A stretch of 64,000 bases of DNA from Pseudomonadota bacterium (GCA_018241225.1 JAFEEG010000033.1:1-64000), one strand, 5' to 3'. Shown: positions 46,402 through 59,952, counted from the first letter of the stretch. The notes: generated by a model not told the origin, from the letters alone. A program made the numbers and translations.

Positions 46402-46698
46402 GTTGACCAACCTTTGCGATTTTCGGGAACGAAAAACCTTGGGTGCCTCTTTGCCAGCCCTTGTGGGGCCGCAGCGAGACTTAAGACCATAGCCATGAGC
46501 GAACCAGATTTTCGCCGGGCTATGACCCGTTTGCCTTTTGACTTGCAGCCGCGATTATGACACTGTCAAGAGCAGTATTTCCCCGCCATGCCTGCGAAAG
46601 CCGGCCCGGGCATAATCCGCCGCTGCATCAGAGCCAGCCGCAGAGCAGGCCCCGACAAGGCAAGACACCTCACGAAGCGCGCCGCGCTCACCTCTCGC

Positions 46699-47265
46699 TT
46701 GGCTACCGACAAAGAACTTTCCGACTTCCTCAAGAGTGTCGAGCGACGCGCCTTCAAGCGCTCGGTATATCACGTACGAGACGAGGAAGCCGCGCTCGAC
46801 ATCGTGCAGGACAGCATGATGAAGCTCGCCGAGCACTACGGCGACAAGCCGGCCGACGAGCTTCCAATGCTCTTTCAGCGCATCCTGTCCAACTGCACGC
46901 TCGACTGGTTCCGGCGCCAGAAGACCCGTCGCGCACTCTTTACCAATCTCAGTGATTTCGAGTCCGTGGACGAGGACGGCGAATTCGACCTGCTGGAGAA
47001 TCTGTCTCCTATTGCCGACACCCGGGAAGCCGAAAGTGCCGAAGACACCACCCGCCGGGCCCAGATCCTGCGAGAGATCGAGGGTGAAATCGCCGCGCTG
47101 CCGGGCCGTCAACGCGAAGCCTTCCTGCTACGTTACTGGGAAGAACTTGACGTCGCCGAAACGGCGGCGGCCATGGGCTGTTCAGAGGGCAGCGTCAAGA
47201 CGCATTGTTCGCGCGCCGTTCACGCACTGAGCCGCGCGCTCAAGGCCAAGGGAATCCAACTGTGA
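46699..47265 (+). CDS. RNA polymerase sigma factor, ECF type
   Basis: The protein has 188 residues. Region 2 lies at about 25-75 (DEEAALDIVQDSMMKLAEHY; LFQRILSNCTLDWFRRQ) and region 4 at about 130-183 (ALPGRQREAFLLRYWEEL; AAAMGCSEGSVKTHCSRAV). The preferred start is TTG 46699, because homologues as I recall them begin with an (M)A-DKELSDFLK-like sequence; an ATG at 46588 would add a basic segment that looks non-coding. It overlaps a DUF3619 gene (GTGA), a short single-helix protein that could act as its anti-sigma factor. Its promoter targets are unknown. Confidence 0.85.
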   Translation: MATDKELSDFLKSVERRAFKRSVYHVRDEEAALDIVQDSMMKLAEHYGDKPADELPMLFQRILSNCTLDWFRRQKTRRALFTNLSDFESVDEDGEFDLLENLSPIADTREAESAEDTTRRAQILREIEGEIAALPGRQREAFLLRYWEELDVAETAAAMGCSEGSVKTHCSRAVHALSRALKAKGIQL

Positions 47266-47702
47266 GCACGATTCGTACAACCATCTCCGCGGCCGGGTCC
47301 GATGGCCTGGAAGCGCGCTTTGGCGCGCGCATTGCTGGGCGCCTCTCGGCCGGCACCCAGGACCTGCCCCACGACATCGCCGAGCGCCTGCGCGCAGGGC
47401 GCGAGCAGGCCATGGCGCGCCGCAAGCTGGTTCAGCCGCGCACCGCGCCGGTGGTTGCCTCCGTCGGCCGCGATGGCGCCATGGCGCTGGGCAGCGGATG
47501 GTGGACCCGCATTGCTTCTGCCCTGCCCGTGGTGGCTCTGGCTGCCGGACTGGTCGCCATCAGCGTGCTCCAGGACGACAACCGCGCCACCGAAGTGGCC
47601 GAAGTCGACGCCGCCATTCTTACTGGCGACCTCCCCCCCGCCGCCTACACCGACCCCGGTTTTGCACAGTTCCTCAGGAGTGACGACGGCCTTGCGCACT
47701 GA
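47262..47702 (+). CDS. DUF3619 protein, candidate anti-sigma factor
   Basis: The protein has 146 residues from a GTG overlapping the sigma factor stop. Residues ~1-60 are a soluble, charged segment (LEARFGARIAGRLSAGTQDL; RAGREQAMARRKL). One transmembrane helix lies at about 84-103 (ASALPVVALAAGLVAISVL), and a short acidic segment follows outside (EVAEVDAAILTGDLPP). This layout of cytosolic helical segment, one helix and short outer tail is common for anti-sigma factors, and the gene is co-translated with the sigma factor. The function is inferred from topology and position; DUF3619 itself is uncharacterised. Confidence 0.75.
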   Translation: MSTIRTTISAAGSDGLEARFGARIAGRLSAGTQDLPHDIAERLRAGREQAMARRKLVQPRTAPVVASVGRDGAMALGSGWWTRIASALPVVALAAGLVAISVLQDDNRATEVAEVDAAILTGDLPPAAYTDPGFAQFLRSDDGLAH

Positions 47703-48537
47703 CCGCCCTTGCATCCAACTCCAGCCACGCAATGCCACAGGGTCAAACCTCGGCAAGGTGATGTTGGCCAGCCTGCTGGCACTCGGCCTGGGCGCGCTCG
47801 CCCCCGCCCAGGCACAGCAGCCTGCGGCCAAGCCGGCAAATGGGGCTGCGACCGTGGCGCCAGCGGCGACGGCACCCAAGGCACCGACCAGCACGCGTCC
47901 CCTGTGGACCGAACTCACGCCTGCCCAGCAGCAGTCGCTGGCTCCGCTGGCCGCCCACTGGAACGGTCTTCATCCGGCTCAAAAACGCAAATGGATCGCC
48001 TTGTCACGCAATTTCGACAAGATGACCCCGGATGACCAGGAAGTGCTGCACAGCCGCATGACCGAGTGGGCGGGCTTGAGCGCACAGGAGCGCACGTCGG
48101 CACGCCTGAATTTCGCCGAAGTGAAGCGACTGGCGCCGGAGGACGAGCGTAAGGCCAAGTGGGAGGCCTACCAGGCCCTGAGCGAAGAAGACAAGCGCAA
48201 GCTGGCCGAGCAGGCCAGTCGCAGGCCACCCAGCGCCGCCGCCCCGGTGCGACCCGTGCCGGCGCAAAAGTTCGCGCCAGTGCCCAGTGCGGCCATCAAC
48301 AACCAATATCCGCCGCGCATCCAGCTCGGCCCACCGGCAGCACCCGCTACGCCCGCGACACCGGCGCCCGCGGCACCTGTTCCCGCGGCGGCCGCCCTGG
48401 TGCCTGCCGCCCCTGCCGTTTCTGCCGCCGCAGCACCTTCGGGCGCCGCGCCGGCTCCTGCCGCATCGGTGGCCCCAGTTGTGCCAGCGACGCCAGCACC
48501 CGCGCCAACGATGATCAGGCAACAAGAGGCGCCATGA
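47692..48537 (+). CDS. DUF3106 protein with Ala/Pro-rich tail, exported
   Basis: The protein has 281 residues if the TTG at 47692 is used; it follows AGGAG by 11 bases, overlaps the previous stop and gives a basic N-region before the signal-like KVMLASLLALGLGALAPAQA. ATG 47761 is the shorter choice, but its only nearby AAGG is too close. The DUF3106 core (about 70-175) has repeated W/L helices: LTPAQQQSLAPLAAHWNGLH and QKRKWIALSRNFDKMTPDDQ. The last ~85 residues are almost only Ala/Pro/Val. It is probably periplasmic. DUF3106 helices resemble the Spy/CpxP style of small stress-related helical proteins, but no relation is proven. Confidence 0.75.
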   Translation: MRTDRPCIQLQPRNATGSNLGKVMLASLLALGLGALAPAQAQQPAAKPANGAATVAPAATAPKAPTSTRPLWTELTPAQQQSLAPLAAHWNGLHPAQKRKWIALSRNFDKMTPDDQEVLHSRMTEWAGLSAQERTSARLNFAEVKRLAPEDERKAKWEAYQALSEEDKRKLAEQASRRPPSAAAPVRPVPAQKFAPVPSAAINNQYPPRIQLGPPAAPATPATPAPAAPVPAAAALVPAAPAVSAAAAPSGAAPAPAASVAPVVPATPAPAPTMIRQQEAP

Positions 48538-49133
48538 AGCGCAATGCCTTGGCGTCGATGACATCGTCAGCACTCCCCGAGTCCCCTGCCCCCACCACCC
48601 CCGCGCCTGGCCAGCCCCTGGGGTCGGCGCCCGATCGATTGACAGCCCCCGGCCTCTGGCGACGGATGGCTTGCTGGCTCTACGAGGGCATGCTGCTGTT
48701 TGCCGTGGTCTTCATTGCGGGCTGGCTGTTCAGCACGCTCACGCAAATGCGCAACGGCGTGGACAGCAGCCGGCATCCCCTGCTCCAGGGCTTTCTGTTC
48801 CTCGTGCTCGGCGTCTACTTCACCTGGTTCTGGTCCAGGGGCCAGACGCTTGCCATGAAGACCTGGGGTATCCGCGTGGTCGACCGGCAGGGCCGCCCCC
48901 TGAGCCAGTCTCGGGCGCTGCTGCGCTACCTGTTGAGCTGGCTATGGTTCCTGCCGCCGCTGGCTGGGCTCTCGCTGGTCAAGCTGGGTGCCGGGGAGAC
49001 CATCGTCATCGTCTTCGGCTGGGTGGCCGTCTGGGCCGTCCTCTCGCGCTTTCATCCCCAGGGGCAGTTCTGGCATGACGCACTGGCCGGAACCCGGCTG
49101 GTGCGGGCTGATACGACGCGGCGCCATGGCTGA
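48534..49133 (+). CDS. RDD-family membrane protein
   Basis: The protein has 199 residues. After a Pro/Ser-rich cytosolic start (about 1-40), RDD-type segments follow: LWRRMACWLYEGMLLFAVVF, LLQGFLFLVLGVYFTWFW with SRGQTLAMKTWGIRVVDRQG, and ALLRYLLSWLWFLPPLAGL. About four to five helices are expected. RDD proteins are poorly understood; some are linked to ion transport. It overlaps the DUF3106 gene (ATGA), so it belongs to the sigma factor operon, and it overlaps dgkA by 8 bases. Confidence 0.85.
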   Translation: MKRNALASMTSSALPESPAPTTPAPGQPLGSAPDRLTAPGLWRRMACWLYEGMLLFAVVFIAGWLFSTLTQMRNGVDSSRHPLLQGFLFLVLGVYFTWFWSRGQTLAMKTWGIRVVDRQGRPLSQSRALLRYLLSWLWFLPPLAGLSLVKLGAGETIVIVFGWVAVWAVLSRFHPQGQFWHDALAGTRLVRADTTRRHG

Positions 49134-49521
49134 GCAGGCGCCCGCGGCCAACACCCAGCAGGGGCGGCGCGGCCTGAGCCGTGTCTGGCATGCCGCCCTC
49201 ATTTCCCTCAACGGACTGCGCGCCGCCTGGGGCGAGGCCGCGTTCCGGCAAGAGGCCATCCTAGCCATGGTGCTCGTCCCGCTGGCGTTCTGGCTCGGCC
49301 GAAACTGGCTCGAAACGGCCGCGCTGGCAGGCAGCGTGGTTCTCGTGATGATCGTGGAACTGCTCAACACCGCTGTCGAAGCGGCCATCGATCGCATCGG
49401 CCCGGAATGGCACGACCTGTCCAAGCGGGCCAAGGACACCGGCAGTGCTGCCGTGCTGCTGGCCCTGCTGGTGGCAGGCGGCATCTGGGCCGCGGCCCTG
49501 TGGCATCGTTTCGTCGTCTGA
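49126..49521 (+). CDS. dgkA: Diacylglycerol kinase (DgkA)
   Basis: This 131-residue small integral membrane kinase has the conserved pattern GLRAAWGEAAFRQE early and ELLNTAVEAAIDRIGPEWH (catalytic Glu/Asn region) followed by KRAKDTGSAAVLL. Three transmembrane helices are expected. It phosphorylates diacylglycerol released from phospholipid turnover. It overlaps the RDD gene, so it is likely cotranscribed with the sigma factor operon. Confidence 0.94.
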   Translation: MAEQAPAANTQQGRRGLSRVWHAALISLNGLRAAWGEAAFRQEAILAMVLVPLAFWLGRNWLETAALAGSVVLVMIVELLNTAVEAAIDRIGPEWHDLSKRAKDTGSAAVLLALLVAGGIWAAALWHRFVV

Positions 49522-49528
49522 AGGCGGC

Positions 49529-50143
49529 ATGATCGGGGGGATGAATTCCCCCGTATCTCACCCTTTTTCCATCTGTGTCTATTGCGGCTCGCGTCCGGGT
49601 GCCCGCCCGGAATTTGCCGTTGCGGCTCAAGCCGTGGGTCAATGGATCGGCCAGCAGCGCGGCCAGCTCGTGTATGGCGGCGGCCGCACCGGATTGATGG
49701 GCCTGGTGGCCGAATCCACCCGCAAGGCCGGCGGCCGTGTCGTCGGCGTCATTCCCAAGGCCCTGGTCGACAAGGAGCTTGCCAACCCCTTGTGCGATGA
49801 ACTGCACGTGGTCGACACCATGCACGAGCGCAAAGCCATGATGGCGCACCGCTCCGATGCATTCCTGGCGCTGCCAGGCGGCATCGGCACCTTCGAGGAG
49901 CTGTTCGAGATCTGGACCTGGCGCCAGCTCGGCTACCACGACAAGCCCGTGGGCCTGCTCAACGCCGATGGCTACTACGACACCATGCTCGAGTTTCTCG
50001 CCCACAGCGTGCGCGACGGCTTCATGGGCGAGTGGCAGATGGACCTCATCCGCACCGGCACTGAGCCGACCGAGTTGCTCGATGCGCTGCGCGCCGACGC
50101 CCCCAAGCACCCCCAGTCCGATCGCCTGGCCGAGAACATCTGA
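49529..50143 (+). CDS. LOG-family nucleotide 5'-phosphoribohydrolase (TIGR00730)
   Basis: The protein has 204 residues. The Rossmann-like fold shows ICVYCGSRPGARPEF, the GRTGLMG loop, and the family hallmark LPGGIGTFEELFEIWTWRQL. LOG proteins release free cytokinin bases from nucleotide 5'-monophosphates in plants and bacteria; many bacterial members are AMP/N6-modified-AMP phosphoribohydrolases. The start at 49529 is preceded by AAGG; 49541 is in frame but has its G-run immediately adjacent. The gene is 8 bases from dgkA. Confidence 0.88.
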   Translation: MIGGMNSPVSHPFSICVYCGSRPGARPEFAVAAQAVGQWIGQQRGQLVYGGGRTGLMGLVAESTRKAGGRVVGVIPKALVDKELANPLCDELHVVDTMHERKAMMAHRSDAFLALPGGIGTFEELFEIWTWRQLGYHDKPVGLLNADGYYDTMLEFLAHSVRDGFMGEWQMDLIRTGTEPTELLDALRADAPKHPQSDRLAENI

Positions 50144-50194
50144 TCGGGAAGGCCCCGCCGCAGACACGCAACGCGGAAAGAGACCCCGAAGCCA

Positions 50195-50298
50195 GTCCCG
50201 CACCGAGGAACCGGCTTCGCCGGGCCTCAGGTGGGGTCTCCCCCTCGGGGGGTGGCGAATTACACGCAGCGAAGCGAAGTGAAAAGCCGGGGGGCCGA
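50195..50298. repeat. GC-rich structured intergenic element with small palindromes
   Basis: The gap between the LOG gene and glnB stops contains CCGGCTTCGCCGG (50211-50223), a C5/G6 palindrome at 50240-50252 and a GAAGCGAAGTGAAAAGCC-like tail. It has the look of a dispersed, REP-like intergenic element, but only one copy is seen in this window, so the repeat assignment is tentative. It could also act as a Rho-dependent or structured 3' end for both convergent genes. Confidence 0.3.
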
Positions 50299-52322
<2,024 letters not shown>

Positions 52323-52428
52323 AGAACGGGGAATCGAGACTGCAACGATTATGTCATTCGCCCCCGCACCAAGGCTTTGCGCGGGCTTGTCCGGCGCGAG
52401 CGGCCTCGGACTGCTACGCTTGCCGTCA

Positions 52429-53370
52429 ATGCCTACCGGTCCTTCCGCTTCACCCGACCTCGCCTACGCCAAGGCCATCCAGCCCGCCAGCAAGGCCTAC
52501 CTGCTTCTGGTCTTCACCACCCTGATCTGGGGTGCCAACGCGGTCGCGGCGCGGCTGGCCGTGGGCGAGGTGTCGCCCATGTTCCTGACCTTCATGCGCT
52601 GGGGCATCTCGTGCGTGGCACTGGCACTGTTCGCCCGCGATCCGATTCGCGCCCACTGGCCCACACTGGTGCCGCGCTGGCGCTCGATTGCGTTGATGGG
52701 CGCCCTGGGGTTTACCGGCTTCAACGCGCTGTTCTACACGGCCGCACATCACACGACGGCCATCAACATCGCGATCCTGCAAGGTGCGATTCCGGTGCTG
52801 GTGCTCGTTGGCACCGTGATTTTCTTTTCCAACCGCGTCAGCATTCTTCAATGGCTGGGCGTGCTGACCACCCTGGCCGGCATCGCGGTGGTTGCGTCGC
52901 ACGGCCACCTGGAGCAACTGGCCCGGCTGGACTTCAATATCGGCGACGTCTGGATGATCGTGGCGGGGGTGCTCTACGCAGGCTACATGCTGGGCCTGCG
53001 CCAGCGGCCCGACGTGCCTGCCATCGTGTTCTTCGCCGCCACCGCGCTGGTGGCCTGCCTGGTCTCCCTGCCCCTGGTCGCGGCCGAGGTAGCCGCCGGC
53101 AACTTCTTCTGGCCCACTGCGCGGGGCTGGGCCGTCATTGCCTTCGTGGGGCTGCTGCCCTCCTTCGTGTCGCAGGTGACCTTCATCCAGGCGGTGGGCA
53201 TCATCGGGCCGGCCAGGGCGGGCGTGTTCCTCAACCTGGTGCCCATCTTCGGGCCGCTGCTTGCCCTGGTGGTGCTGGGCGAGCCGATCTCGCTCTATCA
53301 CGGCGTGGCCCTGGCGCTGGTGCTGGGCGGCATCTACATCGCCGAGCGCCTGGGCAACCGGCGCAGCTGA
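52429..53370 (+). CDS. EamA/DMT-family transporter
   Basis: This 313-residue protein has ten predicted helices in two EamA repeats. The first repeat begins AYLLLVFTTLIWGANAVAAR and contains TAAHHTTAINIAILQGAIPV; the second begins GDVWMIVAGVLYAGYMLGLR and ends LVPIFGPLLALVVLGEPISL with a final YHGVALALVLGGIYIAERLG. Family members export amino acids, drugs or metabolites; the substrate cannot be assigned. It shares a TGATG junction with the next GNAT gene. Confidence 0.9.
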   Translation: MPTGPSASPDLAYAKAIQPASKAYLLLVFTTLIWGANAVAARLAVGEVSPMFLTFMRWGISCVALALFARDPIRAHWPTLVPRWRSIALMGALGFTGFNALFYTAAHHTTAINIAILQGAIPVLVLVGTVIFFSNRVSILQWLGVLTTLAGIAVVASHGHLEQLARLDFNIGDVWMIVAGVLYAGYMLGLRQRPDVPAIVFFAATALVACLVSLPLVAAEVAAGNFFWPTARGWAVIAFVGLLPSFVSQVTFIQAVGIIGPARAGVFLNLVPIFGPLLALVVLGEPISLYHGVALALVLGGIYIAERLGNRRS

Positions 53371-54554
53371 TGAGCATGGCCAAGGGCAAAGACGAGCTAC
53401 TGGCGCGCCTCCACGCATCGCCCGCCGAAATCGATCCGGCTGCGTGGGACTCGCTGCTGGCCATGCAGCCCGCACCTTCTCCTTTCATGCAGCACGCCTA
53501 CCTGGCGGCGCTGCACGACAGCGGCAGTGCCACCGGCGCGAGCGGTTGGACAGCGCGCTTCTTCACGCTGTGGCAAGGCAAGACGCTGATGGCGGCCTGC
53601 CCGCTCTACATCAAGGACCATTCGTACGGGGAGTACGTGTTCGACTGGGCATGGGCCAACGCCTACCACGAGCACGGCCTAGAGTACTACCCCAAGGCCC
53701 TGGTCGCGGTGCCTTTCACGCCGGTGCCGGGCTCGCGCCTGCTGGCGCGCGACGCGGCCAGCCGCGCCTTGCTGGTGCAGACCCTGGTCGCCTGGTGCGA
53801 CGAGCAGAAGCTCTCGTCCCTGCACCTGTTGTTCGGTGCCGACGAGGACGTAGCAGCCTGCACCGAGGCCGGGTTGATGCTGCGCCATACCGTGCAGTTC
53901 CACTGGCTCAACCAGGGCTGGGCGGATTTCGACTCCTTCCTGGCCAGCCTCTCGCACGACAAGCGAAAGAAGATCCGCCAGGAGCGCCGCAAGGTGAATG
54001 ACGCCGGCGTGCAGTTTCGCTGGGCGCGGGGCCACGACATCACGGCCGAGGATTGGGCGTTCTTCTATCGCTGCTACGCCCGCACCTACCGCGAACACGG
54101 CAATCCGCCCTATCTCAAGCCGGCCTTCTTCCAGCAGATGGCACAGGCCATGCCGCAGGCCTGGCTGCTGTTCATAGCCGAGCGCGACGGCCGACCGATT
54201 GCCAGCAGCCTCATCGCGCTTTCGCAGGACGGCGCCAGTCCAGGCGCGCCGGAGGTTGCGTATGGACGCTACTGGGGTGCCATGGAGCGGGTGGACTGCC
54301 TGCACTTCGAAGCCTGCTACTACCAGCCGCTGCAGTGGTGCATCGAGCACGGCGTGTCGCGCTTCGAGGGCGGCGCCCAGGGCGAGCACAAGATGGCACG
54401 CGCCCTGATGCCGGTGCGCACCACCAGCGCCCACTGGCTGGCCCACCCGGCATTTGCCGACGCGGTCGAGCACTTTCTGGAGCGCGAGGGCGCCGGCATC
54501 GAGAACTACCTCAACCACCTGGGCGAACGCAGCCCCTTCAGGCACGAAGCCTGA
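53370..54554 (+). CDS. GNAT-like protein (DUF482/COG3146 family)
   Basis: The protein has 394 residues. It matches the COG3146 family of predicted acyltransferases with a FemAB/GNAT-like fold: SPFMQHAYLAALHDSGSA, HSYGEYVFDWAWANAYHEHG, SLSHDKRKKIRQERRKVNDA and the C-terminal RFEGGAQGEHKMARALMPV. Some members are described as peptidoglycan-biosynthesis-related, but the activity is unproven. It overlaps the DMT transporter gene by one base (TGATG). Confidence 0.88.
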   Translation: MSMAKGKDELLARLHASPAEIDPAAWDSLLAMQPAPSPFMQHAYLAALHDSGSATGASGWTARFFTLWQGKTLMAACPLYIKDHSYGEYVFDWAWANAYHEHGLEYYPKALVAVPFTPVPGSRLLARDAASRALLVQTLVAWCDEQKLSSLHLLFGADEDVAACTEAGLMLRHTVQFHWLNQGWADFDSFLASLSHDKRKKIRQERRKVNDAGVQFRWARGHDITAEDWAFFYRCYARTYREHGNPPYLKPAFFQQMAQAMPQAWLLFIAERDGRPIASSLIALSQDGASPGAPEVAYGRYWGAMERVDCLHFEACYYQPLQWCIEHGVSRFEGGAQGEHKMARALMPVRTTSAHWLAHPAFADAVEHFLEREGAGIENYLNHLGERSPFRHEA

Positions 54555-54565
54555 CGCCCAATAAG

Positions 54566-54598
54566 AAACGCCTCGTGGCACAGGCCGACGAGGCGTTT
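54566..54598. terminator. Bidirectional Rho-independent-type hairpin
   Basis: The 11-bp stem AAACGCCTCGT/ACGAGGCGTTT (54566-54576 with 54588-54598) separates the convergent GNAT and ppa genes. T residues at the end of each arm give short U tracts in both directions. Confidence 0.75.
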
Positions 54599-54614
54599 CG
54601 AAGACTGCGGGAGA

Positions 54615-55142
54615 TTACTTCTTGTAATTGGCCACGCCGTCCATGATTTCCTTCTTGGCGGCCTCGATGCCTTCCCAGCCCAGCACCTTGACCCACTTGC
54701 CTGCTTCCAGGTCCTTGTAGTGCTCGAAGAAGTGGCTGATGGCCTTCAGGCGCATCTGGTTGACGTCGTCCACCGACTTCCAGTGCGTGTAGATGGGCAG
54801 GACCTTGTCGGTGGGCACGGCCAGCACCTTGCCGTCCACGCCGGCTTCGTCTTCCATCATCAGGATGCCCAGGGGGCGGCAGGGCACGACCACGCCGGGG
54901 TGCAGCGGATACGGGGTGATGACCAGCACGTCCACCGGGTCGCCGTCGCCCGACAGCGTCTGCGGCACGTAGCCGTAGTTGGCCGGGTAGTACATGGCCG
55001 TGGTCATGAAGCGGTCGACGAAGATGGCGCCGGATTCCTTGTCCACCTCGTACTTGATGGGGTCGGAATTCATCGGAATTTCGATGACGACGTTGAAGTT
55101 GTCGGGCAGCTGCTTGCCGGGGGAGACTTTGTCGAAGGCCAT
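54615..55142 (-). CDS. ppa: Soluble inorganic pyrophosphatase (family I)
   Basis: The protein has 175 residues, E. coli-like in length. Active-site motif [15 protein letters not shown] (the DxDxxD metal site) is present, with [17 protein letters not shown] before it and [15 protein letters not shown] after. It hydrolyses PPi to two Pi in the cytoplasm. The gene is divergent from hppA, whose product recovers PPi energy as a proton gradient, so both fates of PPi are encoded back to back. Confidence 0.97.
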   Translation of the reverse strand: MAFDKVSPGKQLPDNFNVVIEIPMNSDPIKYEVDKESGAIFVDRFMTTAMYYPANYGYVPQTLSGDGDPVDVLVITPYPLHPGVVVPCRPLGILMMEDEAGVDGKVLAVPTDKVLPIYTHWKSVDDVNQMRLKAISHFFEHYKDLEAGKWVKVLGWEGIEAAKKEIMDGVANYKK

Positions 55143-55398
55143 TGTCTTGTCGTGAGTGAAAGGTTTTAACGGGATGCGGACAAACCCCAAGTTTACTTTC
55201 CGCGTCACGCGCCCTTCACACCAATTGTCACTTTTGCCTGTAAATTGCACCCGTTGGCCAATCGGCCCTCCCCGCAACTAGCCGGGGGCGGCATCGAGGA
55301 AGCAACGCGGCGAAGGCTCAAAACCCGACACGCGTTGCGTACCGGAACATGGGCTTTCGTCTCCACAAGTCAAAACGAACTTTCTGGAGAAGCAAGGC

Positions 55399-57939
<2,541 letters not shown>

Positions 57940-57946
57940 GCCGCAC

Positions 57947-58315
57947 ATGCCCACGCCAGAACGGCTCGAAGCCTTCATCGCCGCCGTCGAAAGCGGCGCC
58001 CATGCGCAAGCCATCGAGGACTACTACACCGCCGATGCTTCCATGCGCGAGAACCAGGCCGAGCCTCGGCGCGGACGGGATGTGCTGGTGGCGCACGAAA
58101 AGGCCGTGCTGGCGCGCACGGCCAAGGTCGAGTCGACCTGCGTGCGGCCAGTGTTCGTCAACGGTGACCACGTGGTGATCCGCTGGATCTTCGTGTTCAC
58201 TGGCAAGGACGGCCGCACGCGCCGCATGGAAGAGCTGGCCTGGCAGCGCTGGGAGGGCGATCGCATCGCCCAGGAAGAGTTCTTCTACGACCCGGCGCAG
58301 TTCCAGCCCAGCTAG
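57947..58315 (+). CDS. NTF2-like (SnoaL-type) small protein
   Basis: The protein has 122 residues with the cone-shaped NTF2-like fold signature: IEDYYTADASMRENQAEPRR, then VFVNGDHVVIRWIFVFT and EELAWQRWEGDRIAQEEFFYDP. Members are ligand-binding proteins or small isomerases/hydrolases; the substrate is unknown. It starts 7 bases after hppA and may share its transcript. Its TAG stop lies in a CTAG that also contains the stop of the convergent phospholipase-D-like gene. Confidence 0.82.
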   Translation: MPTPERLEAFIAAVESGAHAQAIEDYYTADASMRENQAEPRRGRDVLVAHEKAVLARTAKVESTCVRPVFVNGDHVVIRWIFVFTGKDGRTRRMEELAWQRWEGDRIAQEEFFYDPAQFQPS

Positions 58316-59952
58316 AGAAGGTCTTCGGGTACCAGCGGGCTGAGCAGCCGGTTGTAGAGCCGCTGCGACCAGGTCGATTCGGGCTCGTTGTGCAGCACGA
58401 CCTCGTTGTCGTCATCCATCGAGAGCCATTCGATGTCGTCGCTGCCCTGCGCCAGCCGCAGCCGGTAGGCGCTGTCGAGCTTGCTGATGTTGATGACCCG
58501 CAGCATCTCGCGCGCCAGCTGCGGGCTCTCGACCAGGATGCCCAGTTCGGTATTCGATGTGGCCGAGCGCGGGTCGAGGTTGAACGAACCCAGCAGCACC
58601 TTCGACCTGTCGAGCACCGCCGTCTTCGCATGCAAGCGCCCCAGCGAATTTCCGAAGGTGCCCAGGCGCTTGTTCTTCGTGGTGCGCGCGGGACTGAGCT
58701 CGTACAGGTCGACGCCACTCTTGAGCAGGCGCTCGCGATAGCGCATGTAGCCGCCGTGTACCAGCGGCTCGTCGTTGGCAGCCAGCGAGTTGGTGAGCAA
58801 GGTGACCTTCACCCCGCGGGAGGTGAGCTCCTCGATGGCCTCCATGCCGCGCTCGCCGGGCACCAGATAGGGCGAAGTCATGTAGACCTCGCTCTGCGTC
58901 TCCATCAAGCGGGCCCAGACGCGCGCAGTCACGCTGGTGGCAAAAGCCTCGTCCGCGTTCATCGAGCGCAGCTTGGCCGGCGGGTCGGCCACCGCGCTGG
59001 CCCTGCCCCAGATCATGCCGATGCGCCCGGCGTCGAGCTCTTCGCCGATGGGGCCGTAACCCAGGACGTCCGTGGGCGGCAGCACCACCTTGGGCGGTGG
59101 CCTGACCATGCTCACATGCTCGTCGAACTCGTCGACCATCGCATCGTGCCCGGCGTTGGGCGCCACGATGGACGCGATGGGGTAGACCTCCTCGCTGTTC
59201 CAGTAGTCGTCGAAGATGCCTTCGAGCTGCGGCACCATCTTGCCCATGATCATCGCATCCATGTCGACGAAGTTCTGCGCGGTGTTCAGCGTGAAGTACT
59301 CGTCCGCGATGTTGCGCCCACCTGCCACGCCGATCACGCCGTCGGCAATGAACAGCTTGTTGTGCATGCGGTGGTTCAGCCGGCCGATGTCGAAGGCCGA
59401 AGCGGCAAAGCGGGTGGCCAGGCCTTCGCGTGCGCAACAGAACGGGTTGAACAGGCGAACCTCCACGTTGGGCGTGGCCGACAGCGCCAGCAGGAGCTGC
59501 TGGCTGTTGACCGTGTAGAGATCGTCCACCAGCAGGCGCACGCGCACGCCGCGCATGGCGGCCTCCTTGAGCTGGCGCATCAACAGCCGCCCCGTGCCGT
59601 CGTCCTCGAAGACGTAGTACTGCACGTCGAGCGAGCGCTGGGCCCGCTTGGCCAACTCGATGCGCGCGTCCAGCGAATACACACCCAGCGGCATCAGCCG
59701 AAAGCCGGTGTGTTCTTCGGGCGGGCTGGAGGCCTTCACGATTCTCGCGAGCGCAGTGCTTTCGTCCACCGGCAAGGCCAGTGTGGGCGCCATTTCCTTT
59801 TGCATCGGCAGGCCGCCGCAACCCGCAAGGACGAGGGAGACTAGCAGCGAGCCCAATGCGGCACGCGGCCAGCGAAAGGCCAGTCGGCGTGATGTGCATG
59901 AAGCCGGGCATGGGAATAAGATTCCCCGGATCCATTGCGAGACTCTGAACAT
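58312..59952 (-). CDS. Phospholipase D-fold lipoprotein (ClsC-like cardiolipin synthase)
   Basis: The protein has 546 residues. A long, basic N-terminus precedes a lipobox LGSLLVSLVLAGC (lipid Cys near 45). Two HKD motifs are complete: HNKLFIADGVIGVAGGRN and HAKTAVLDRSKVLLGSFN with GSFNLDPRS. This arrangement fits ClsC-type enzymes and other PLD-like lipoproteins. The activity, cardiolipin synthesis or another phosphatidyl transfer, is inferred. The ATG overlaps the start codon of the divergent peroxiredoxin within CATG, which may mean one of the two starts is wrongly placed. Confidence 0.83.
   Translation of the reverse strand: MFRVSQWIRGILFPCPASCTSRRLAFRWPRAALGSLLVSLVLAGCGGLPMQKEMAPTLALPVDESTALARIVKASSPPEEHTGFRLMPLGVYSLDARIELAKRAQRSLDVQYYVFEDDGTGRLLMRQLKEAAMRGVRVRLLVDDLYTVNSQQLLLALSATPNVEVRLFNPFCCAREGLATRFAASAFDIGRLNHRMHNKLFIADGVIGVAGGRNIADEYFTLNTAQNFVDMDAMIMGKMVPQLEGIFDDYWNSEEVYPIASIVAPNAGHDAMVDEFDEHVSMVRPPPKVVLPPTDVLGYGPIGEELDAGRIGMIWGRASAVADPPAKLRSMNADEAFATSVTARVWARLMETQSEVYMTSPYLVPGERGMEAIEELTSRGVKVTLLTNSLAANDEPLVHGGYMRYRERLLKSGVDLYELSPARTTKNKRLGTFGNSLGRLHAKTAVLDRSKVLLGSFNLDPRSATSNTELGILVESPQLAREMLRVINISKLDSAYRLRLAQGSDDIEWLSMDDDNEVVLHNEPESTWSQRLYNRLLSPLVPEDLL

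Noticed and set aside
44512-46560. Long plus-strand frame (682 codons) opposite ilvB
   Set aside because: It is a shadow of the conserved acetolactate synthase gene, with a His/Val/Leu-rich translation and no family motif.
46411-46698. Possible ilv leader peptide upstream of ilvB
   Set aside because: The minus-strand frame here has no short stop-terminated peptide with a run of Ile/Val/Leu codons and no terminator hairpin before ilvB.
55178-55398. Possible fluoride-type riboswitch in the hppA leader
   Set aside because: Considered because pyrophosphatases are fluoride-sensitive, but the conserved core of that riboswitch could not be found.
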